DNA of 34,156 nucleotides from Hyphomonadaceae bacterium (GTDB lineage: Bacteria; Pseudomonadota; Alphaproteobacteria; Caulobacterales; Aquidulcibacteraceae): the NCBI GenBank assembly GCA_020848895.1, contig JADLHI010000164.1, positions 1 through 34,156 on the forward strand. Direction: 5' to 3'. Numbering within the stretch: the stretch's first letter is position 1; each line of letters opens with the position of its first letter. This document shows, in pieces, positions 25,617-31,785 of this stretch. Below the pieces are notes generated by a model. The model was given only the letters and a program-made list of their open reading frames with translations. It made no database searches and had not been told where the DNA came from. The translations under genes and the position numbers were made by a program.

Positions 25617-28610
25617 ATGGGCGTAATCAATGGCACGTCAGTCGCGGAAACACTCGATGGCACAGGCGTTGACGACACCATCTCCGGTGGCGATGGCCCC
25701 GACATCATCAACGGCGGCGCCGGCAATGATCTGATCTACGGCCATGGCGCAGGCGATGTCGCCGCGAACGCAGGCCTCGTCACCGCAACTTTGCTCACCG
25801 ACGGCATCGGCGGCGCCGTGTTCGCGACGGCCGCGCCTGGCGATGCAAACGGTCTTTACGTGGTGCAGCGCGGCACTGGCCAGATCTGGCGCGTCGACAC
25901 CACGACTGGTCAGCGCGCTGTTTATCTCGACATTCCAGACAACGAATTCTCAAGCGCGGGCGAGGGCGGACTCTTAAGCGTCGCGTTCCATCCGGACTAC
26001 GCCACCAACGGGCGCTTGTTCGTGTTCCTGGAAAACCCGCAAGGCAATATCGAGGTCCGCGAATACGACCGCAGCAGCACGAACCCGCCGCAAGCTAATC
26101 CCGCGAGCGGCGATGTGATCATGTTCATCGATCACAGCCAGGGCGTGAACCATTACGGCGGCACGCTCGCGTTTGGGCCCGATGGTTATCTCTACATTTC
26201 GGTTGGCGATGGCGGCGGCGCGGGCGGCGATCCTCAGAACGACGCGCAAAATCCAAACTCGTTGCTTGGCAAAGTTTTGCGCATCGAGGTTGACAGCGAT
26301 GCGTTCGGCGCGGACGCGCAGCGTGACTACGCCATTCCGAACACAAATCCCTTTGTTGGTGTCAACGGCGCGGATGAAGTGTGGGCGCTCGGCCTGCGCA
26401 ATCCTTATCGCATGAGCTTTGATAGTCTGACCGGTGATCTGTGGATCGGCGATGTCGGCGAGAACCAGCGCGAAGAGATCAATTTCCAAGCCGACGGCGC
26501 TGCAGGCGGCGTCAATTACGGTTGGCGCATTCTTGAAGGTACGCTGCCGTTTGGGGGCGGCTCTACGGCGGGGCTTACGCCGCCGGTGTTTGAGTATGAT
26601 CACAATGCCGGCGTCGCGGTGGTTGGCGGTGCGGTGTATCGCGGCGCGGGCCCTGCGTTTAACGGGCACTATTGGCTCGCCGACTTTAGCTCATCGCGGA
26701 TTTGGACGTTGCGCGAGGATGGCGGCGTTGTCGTCGAAGTGGTTGAGCGCACGTCGCAGATACAAGGCGCTGTTGGCTCGCTGAGCTTGATCTCGTCTTT
26801 CGGTGAAGACGCGTCGGGCAATCTCTACGTCGTCACGCTGTCAGGCCAAGTGTTTCGGCTCGACTTCACCGCTGGCGGCGCCGATGCCGGCGATACGCTG
26901 CGCGGCGATGCGGGCAATGACACGATCTATGGCGGCGTTGGCGCGGACGTCATCGAAGGTGGAGCCAACAATGACATGTTGTTCGGCGGCCTTGGTAACG
27001 ATCGGCTTGATGGTGGTCCCGACGTCGACGCGTTGTCTGGTGATGATGGCGCGGACACGCTCGATGGTGGCGCCGGCGCTGATGTGCTGAACGGCGGCGC
27101 GGGCAATGACACGGCGTCGTACGCCAGTGCGCTCGCGGGCCTCACTGCGAGGCTCGATACGCCAGCAGCGAACACTGGCGACGCCGCAGGCGATGGTTAC
27201 ACAAGCATCGAAAACCTGAGCGGCACGGCGTTCAACGACACGCTGGGCGGTGACGGCGGCGACAACATTCTGTCCGGTCTTGCGGGCATCGACACGCTCG
27301 AGGGCAATGCTGGCGCCGATACGTTGTTCGGCGGCGACAATAACGACACGCTGCGTGGCGGCGCAGGCCTCGACAATCTCTACGGCGGCGCGGGCGCTGA
27401 CATTTTGGATGGCGGCGCTGATTTTGACTATGTCCGCTACGAAGCGGCGACGGGCGCCGTGATCGCGCGCCTCGATCTGCCCGCGCAGAATACCGGCGAA
27501 GCGGCTGGCGACACTTACGTCAGCATCGAAGGCCTCGTTGGTTCGGGGTTCAACGATGTGCTCGCCGGTTTTGCGGGCACGCAGGAATTGTGGGGCCGCA
27601 ACGGTGACGACGTGCTGATCGGCGACGCCGGCGCCGATCTCTTGCAAGGCGAGGCTGGTTTCGACACTGCGAGTTACGCCAACGCGACGGCTGGCGTTGT
27701 GGTTCGCTTGCTCAATACCGCGGCCAACACGGGCGATGCGGCAGGTGATGTTTACGCGTCGATCGAATGGCTGCGCGGCTCCACGTTTGTAGACACGCTC
27801 GCTGGCGATAACGCGACGAATACGATTTGGGGCGGCGATGGTGACGATCAAATCGCCGGGGAAGGCGGCGCCGACGAGCTGCACGGCGAATCCGGCCGTG
27901 ACAGAATTTGGGGCAATGACGGCGATGACGCGATCGCCGGCGAAGGCGACGACGATAACATCTGGGGCGGTGCGGGCGCCGATCGTTTGTGGGGTAACGA
28001 AGGCAACGACGCGATCGATGGGCAGATCGGCAACGACAACATTTGGGGCGCGGCGGGTGACGATCACCTTTGGGGTGGCGACGGCAACGACGCGATCGAC
28101 GGCCAAAGCGGTCAGGACATTATCGAAGGTCAGAACGGCGCCGATCGTTTGTTCGGCGGCGATGGCAACGATCAAATCTATGGCGGCGCCGATGATGACA
28201 TTATCGACACCGGCAATGGCGAGGACTTCGCCGACGGCGGCGATGGCAATGACGTGATCTACGGTCTGCACGGCGCCGATGTTCTGATTGGCGGCGCGGG
28301 CAACGACATCCTCGATGGCGGGGATTTCAACGATGTCATCTATCTCGGCGGTGGCGAAGATTCGGCCTGGGGCGGCGCCGGAGACGACACTTTTGTCGTG
28401 ACCGCCAGCTGGGGCGTCGCTGTTATCAATGACTTCGACCACAACAGCGGCGATGTCCTTTCGTTCGCACGCGGCGGCGGGCTTAATTCATTGATTCAGC
28501 TTGGCTATGCCTACAACGCTAGCGCGAACATCACTGAATTCTGGTTCAACGGAAATATCGTCTGGGTGCATGGTTTCGCTGACATGAGCGACGTCATTGG
28601 GGGTCCTTAA
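25617..28610 (+). CDS. RTX protein with PQQ-type glucose/sorbosone dehydrogenase domain
   Basis: GGGAGGAA stands 6-7 bases before the ATG at 25617, giving 997 residues; the in-frame ATG at 25572 lacks such a site. Residues 10-47 are a short RTX block. Residues about 60-420 form a GSDH-type six-bladed propeller: GEGGLLSVAFHPDYATNGRL, NHYGGTLAFGPDGYLYIS, QNPNSLLGKVLRI, LRNPYRMSFD, GDVGENQREEIN. The rest is Ca2+-binding RTX nonapeptides, interrupted by three copies of an NTGDAAGD module, with a C-terminal WGVAVINDFDHNSGD...WVHGFADMSDV domain. No signal peptide is present, so type I secretion is expected. Substrate is unknown; an extracellular aldose or polysaccharide-related sugar oxidation is plausible. 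Confidence 0.9.
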   Translation: MGVINGTSVAETLDGTGVDDTISGGDGPDIINGGAGNDLIYGHGAGDVAANAGLVTATLLTDGIGGAVFATAAPGDANGLYVVQRGTGQIWRVDTTTGQRAVYLDIPDNEFSSAGEGGLLSVAFHPDYATNGRLFVFLENPQGNIEVREYDRSSTNPPQANPASGDVIMFIDHSQGVNHYGGTLAFGPDGYLYISVGDGGGAGGDPQNDAQNPNSLLGKVLRIEVDSDAFGADAQRDYAIPNTNPFVGVNGADEVWALGLRNPYRMSFDSLTGDLWIGDVGENQREEINFQADGAAGGVNYGWRILEGTLPFGGGSTAGLTPPVFEYDHNAGVAVVGGAVYRGAGPAFNGHYWLADFSSSRIWTLREDGGVVVEVVERTSQIQGAVGSLSLISSFGEDASGNLYVVTLSGQVFRLDFTAGGADAGDTLRGDAGNDTIYGGVGADVIEGGANNDMLFGGLGNDRLDGGPDVDALSGDDGADTLDGGAGADVLNGGAGNDTASYASALAGLTARLDTPAANTGDAAGDGYTSIENLSGTAFNDTLGGDGGDNILSGLAGIDTLEGNAGADTLFGGDNNDTLRGGAGLDNLYGGAGADILDGGADFDYVRYEAATGAVIARLDLPAQNTGEAAGDTYVSIEGLVGSGFNDVLAGFAGTQELWGRNGDDVLIGDAGADLLQGEAGFDTASYANATAGVVVRLLNTAANTGDAAGDVYASIEWLRGSTFVDTLAGDNATNTIWGGDGDDQIAGEGGADELHGESGRDRIWGNDGDDAIAGEGDDDNIWGGAGADRLWGNEGNDAIDGQIGNDNIWGAAGDDHLWGGDGNDAIDGQSGQDIIEGQNGADRLFGGDGNDQIYGGADDDIIDTGNGEDFADGGDGNDVIYGLHGADVLIGGAGNDILDGGDFNDVIYLGGGEDSAWGGAGDDTFVVTASWGVAVINDFDHNSGDVLSFARGGGLNSLIQLGYAYNASANITEFWFNGNIVWVHGFADMSDVIGGP

Positions 28611-28631
28611 TGGAACTCAACAGACCTGCGG

Positions 28632-28651
28632 CGGCGCGCCATTGCGCGCCG
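28632..28651 (+). terminator. GC-rich hairpin after the dehydrogenase-RTX gene
   Basis: CGGCGCGC (28632-28639) pairs with GCGCGCCG (28644-28651) around a CATT loop, and TTT follows. It begins 22 bases after the stop at 28610 and lies before the next ribosome-binding site. This fits a short intrinsic terminator or an mRNA-stabilising stem. The T-tract is only three bases long. Confidence 0.6.
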
Positions 28652-28701
28652 TTTGCACTTCGCTTAAGGCCAATTCCATCGCCAAAAGCGGGAGTGGATT
28701 T

Positions 28702-29547
28702 ATGGCAGTTCGAGTTGGCTTTCAGAATGGAAGCGCACGTGTTCTCCGGGCAAGCTCAGCTGCATTGATTTTGGCACTAGGCCTCGGGCTTGCGGCCTGC
28801 GGCGCTGGCAATGACGGCAAGCAAGAAGGCCCGCCGCTGAACCGCATCGAAGGCACGGACGGCCCGGATCAAATCCAAGGCACCGCCGAAGCCGACAACA
28901 TTCTTGGTCTTGCGGGTGACGACCAGCTGTGGGGCGCTGAAGGCAACGACGTGATCGAGGCCGGTGACGGCGCCGATAGCGTTTGGGGCGCCATTGGCGA
29001 CGATCAGATTTTTGGTGGCGAAGGCGACGACGCGCTCGATGGACAAGGCGGCGCGGACACGATCGATGGCGCCAACGGCGTTGATCGCATCTGGGGCGGC
29101 GACGGTAACGACATTATCGCGGGCAGCGATGGCGATGACATCATCGAAGGCGGCGGCGGTGAAGACCGGCTTGATGGCGGCGCCGGTAACGATCGTCTTC
29201 TCGGTCAGCAAGGCGCTGACGCACTGATCGGCGGCGCCGGAGACGATGCGCTTGATGGCGGCGAGGACAACGACGAACTCGTTGGCGGCCCTGGCAATGA
29301 TTCGCTGACTGGCGGCGCAGGCGTCGATGTGTTCACGATGGAACAGAACTGGGGCGTCGATACGATCGTCGACTTCGATCACGACGGCGGCGACACGCTG
29401 GTCTTCATCTGGCCGGGGCTCACGGTTGAGCAGCTTGGCTATCAGTATCACCAGTCCCGCAATCTCACGCAGTTCTGGTTCGCTGGGAACGTTCTGTGGA
29501 TTCGCGGCTTCGCTGATCGCAGCGATGTGATCGTACGCGGGCAGTAG
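28702..29547 (+). CDS. RTX repeat protein with lipoprotein signal peptide
   Basis: From ATG 28702 (GGGAG about 9 bases before it) the protein has 281 residues. The basic N-terminus (RVGFQNGSARVLR) is followed by a hydrophobic core and the lipobox LAAC at Cys33 (SAALILALGLGLAAC). The remainder is RTX beta-roll repeats (about 50-215), including Trp variants DQLWGA, DSVWGA and DRIWGG, and then the same C-terminal module as its neighbours (NWGVDTIVDFDHDGGDTL ... FADRSDVI). A Sec/Lsp lipoprotein carrying an RTX domain is unusual, because classical RTX proteins leave by type I secretion without a cleaved signal. It may serve as an outer-membrane anchor for the other RTX proteins. Confidence 0.86.
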   Translation: MAVRVGFQNGSARVLRASSAALILALGLGLAACGAGNDGKQEGPPLNRIEGTDGPDQIQGTAEADNILGLAGDDQLWGAEGNDVIEAGDGADSVWGAIGDDQIFGGEGDDALDGQGGADTIDGANGVDRIWGGDGNDIIAGSDGDDIIEGGGGEDRLDGGAGNDRLLGQQGADALIGGAGDDALDGGEDNDELVGGPGNDSLTGGAGVDVFTMEQNWGVDTIVDFDHDGGDTLVFIWPGLTVEQLGYQYHQSRNLTQFWFAGNVLWIRGFADRSDVIVRGQ

Positions 29548-29561
29548 AACGTAGCAGTGTA

Positions 29562-29581
29562 GGGCCCGCTGCGGCGGGCCC
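29562..29581 (+). terminator. GC-rich hairpin between RTX genes
   Basis: GGGCCCGC (29562-29569) pairs with GCGGGCCC (29574-29581) around a TGCG loop, 15 bases after the stop of the lipoprotein gene and before the ribosome-binding site of the protease gene. No T-tract follows, so it might terminate weakly or stabilise the upstream mRNA end. Confidence 0.55.
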
Positions 29582-29616
29582 GCTGGCGGCCAAACTACGA
29601 TGCAGGAGAGTTGAAG

Positions 29617-31671
29617 ATGGCGATCTCCAAACGAGCCGCACTGCAAACGGGCGATGTCATCGACGGACCGGAATTCTTCATTCCGCCTTCAAGCGGCGTC
29701 GCGGCGAACGGCAAGCCTATCTTCAGCTGGGATCAAGCCGCCGCGCAAATCACGCGCAATAACTTGAGCTGGAGCGGCCTGGGGCAAGCGGTCACCGTCA
29801 CTTACGCGTATCGTTCCACCGCGCCTGGCGCCATGCCGGACGATACGGGCGGTTTCAGCCGCTTCAGCGCGGCGCAAATCGCAGCGACCGAGGACATCCT
29901 CAAGCTTTGGTCCGAGACCGCGAACATCACTTTTCAGCGCGTCGGCACAGGCAGCGGCGACGCCGCCTATTCCAACTTCGCGACCATTCTGTTTTCAAAT
30001 TACGCGACAGGGGCTGATGGCGCTGCCGCATTCGCGTATTATCCAGGCTCAGGCCCCGAAGCTGGCGACGTCTGGATCAATAGCTCGCTCGCCGACAACC
30101 AAGACTTCACCGAGGGCAATTACGGCCTGCAGGTTCTTGCGCACGAGATTGGCCACGCCATCGGCCTCGCGCACCCGTCGCCATACGACGCATCGGACGC
30201 CACAGAGCCGACGTACGCGGCGAACGCCGCGTACTGGCAGGACGTGCGGATGTTCACGATCATGAGCTATTTCGGCTCAACCAACGCCGGCGGTTCGCTG
30301 GGCGGTTTCGCGTCCGGCCCGCAATTGCACGACATCGCTGCGGTCCAGCGTCTCTATGGCGCGAACATGTCGACGCGCACGGGCAACACTGTCTACGGCT
30401 TCAACTCCAACGCCGGGCATGCGCACTTCAACATCGTGAGCGGCCCCGTCGCCGCAGTGTTTTCCATCTGGGATGCGGGCGGCGAAGACACGCTGGATCT
30501 CTCTGGCTATTCGACGGCCTCTGAGATCGATCTGCGTGAAGAAGCTTTCTCAAGCGCCGGCCCTGCGACGACAACGCCTATCGCCACCGGCAATATCTCC
30601 ATCGCGCGCGGCGCCGTCATCGAAAACGCCATCGGCGGCGCCGGCAATGACGCGATCATCGGCAACAATGCCAACAACCGTCTCATCGGCGGCGCTGGCG
30701 CCGATTCACTGAATGGCGGCCTCGGTTCAGATTTCGCAGGCTATTCGACAGCCACAAGCGGCGTCACCGTGCGTTTCTTGCAGCCAGGCCTCAATACGGG
30801 CGACGCGCTCGGCGACACGTACACGTCGATTGAAAACATCAGCGGCTCTGCGTTCGCAGACACGCTCGTGGGCGACAACACCGCAAACATTGTCGAAGGC
30901 GCGGGCGGCAACGATGCTCTCGCTGGCGAAGCCGGTGATGACACGTTGCTCGGCCAAGACGGGCAAGACCAAGTCTGGGGCAATGACGGCGCCGACGCGA
31001 TCAGCGGTGGCAATGACAATGACTCTGTTTGGGGTGGCCTTGGCGCCGATCGCATTTGGGGCGATGGCGGCAACGATGCTCTCGACGGCCAAGGTGATGC
31101 CGACAACATTTGGGGTGGCGTCGGCGACGACTCTATCTGGGGCGGTGACGGCGCTGATCTGCTCGACGGCGGCGCAGGGCAAGATTCAATCGAAGGCCAA
31201 GCTGGCAACGACAACATCTGGGGCGCAGATGGCAATGACCGCCTCTGGGGCGGCGACGGCGATGACGTCATCGATTCCGGCAATGGCGAAGATCGTCTCG
31301 ATGGCGGCGCCGGCAATGATCGCCTCTTTGGTCTTCACGGCGCCGACATTCTTTGGGGCGGCGATGGCGATGACATCCTTGATGGCGGCATCTTTGACGA
31401 TCTGCTGATCGGTGGCGCCGGGCAGGATCAAGTCTGGGGCGGCTCGGGCAACGACACGTTCTGGATGGAAACGGGCTGGGGCGTAGATGTCATTTTCGAC
31501 TTCGACCACGCCGGTGGCGATTTGCTCGTCTTTTCGTGGTCTGGCCTCACGGCCGGTCAGCTCGGCTACGATTACAATGCAACGACGAATCTCACGGAAT
31601 TCTGGTTCGCGGGCAATATCGTGTGGGTGCACGGTTTCGCGGATTTGACGGACGTGATTGTGTACGGATAG
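29617..31671 (+). CDS. serralysin-like M10 zinc metalloprotease with RTX repeats
   Basis: AGGAGAG precedes the ATG at 29617 by about 6 bases; a TTG two codons earlier is less likely. The 684-aa protein has zinc ligands in HEIGHAIGLAH (His176, Glu177, His180, His186) and the Met-turn MSY (Met216, Tyr218), so the metzincin fold of serralysins is complete. N-terminal residues 1-50 may be the propeptide. Then come an NTGD module (about 370-420), RTX repeats with nine Trp-containing copies and the shared C-terminal module ending WVHGFADLTDVIVYG. No signal peptide is present, so type I secretion is expected. The substrate is unknown; processing of the neighbouring RTX proteins is one possibility. 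Confidence 0.92.
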   Translation: MAISKRAALQTGDVIDGPEFFIPPSSGVAANGKPIFSWDQAAAQITRNNLSWSGLGQAVTVTYAYRSTAPGAMPDDTGGFSRFSAAQIAATEDILKLWSETANITFQRVGTGSGDAAYSNFATILFSNYATGADGAAAFAYYPGSGPEAGDVWINSSLADNQDFTEGNYGLQVLAHEIGHAIGLAHPSPYDASDATEPTYAANAAYWQDVRMFTIMSYFGSTNAGGSLGGFASGPQLHDIAAVQRLYGANMSTRTGNTVYGFNSNAGHAHFNIVSGPVAAVFSIWDAGGEDTLDLSGYSTASEIDLREEAFSSAGPATTTPIATGNISIARGAVIENAIGGAGNDAIIGNNANNRLIGGAGADSLNGGLGSDFAGYSTATSGVTVRFLQPGLNTGDALGDTYTSIENISGSAFADTLVGDNTANIVEGAGGNDALAGEAGDDTLLGQDGQDQVWGNDGADAISGGNDNDSVWGGLGADRIWGDGGNDALDGQGDADNIWGGVGDDSIWGGDGADLLDGGAGQDSIEGQAGNDNIWGADGNDRLWGGDGDDVIDSGNGEDRLDGGAGNDRLFGLHGADILWGGDGDDILDGGIFDDLLIGGAGQDQVWGGSGNDTFWMETGWGVDVIFDFDHAGGDLLVFSWSGLTAGQLGYDYNATTNLTEFWFAGNIVWVHGFADLTDVIVYG

Positions 31672-31698
31672 TTCCCGTCCAGACCTAATTCGATACCG

Positions 31699-31750
31699 CC
31701 AGAACAGCGCAGTACGCGGCCTCTTGCTGTTGCTGCTTGGCAAGTTCTGG
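31699..31750. repeat. 7-bp inverted repeat in the gap before the second protease
   Basis: CCAGAAC (31699-31705) and GTTCTGG (31744-31750) are complementary across 38 bases, in the 114-bp gap between the two protease genes. A smaller stem CATGC/GCATG (31754-31767) follows. Either could contribute to a terminator or operator, and both are weak. Confidence 0.3.
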
Positions 31751-31785
31751 AAGCATGCTACGGCATGTGAAGCGGGGAGATCACA

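Noticed and set aside
26841..28442. Long minus-strand open frame (533 codons) opposite the dehydrogenase RTX repeats
   Set aside because: RTX repeats use few codon types (GGC, GAC, AAC, GAT), so the antisense frame lacks stops by composition. Its Val/Ala/Ile-rich periodic translation has no real domain. The same applies at 28777-29646, 31186-32022 and 32683-33855.
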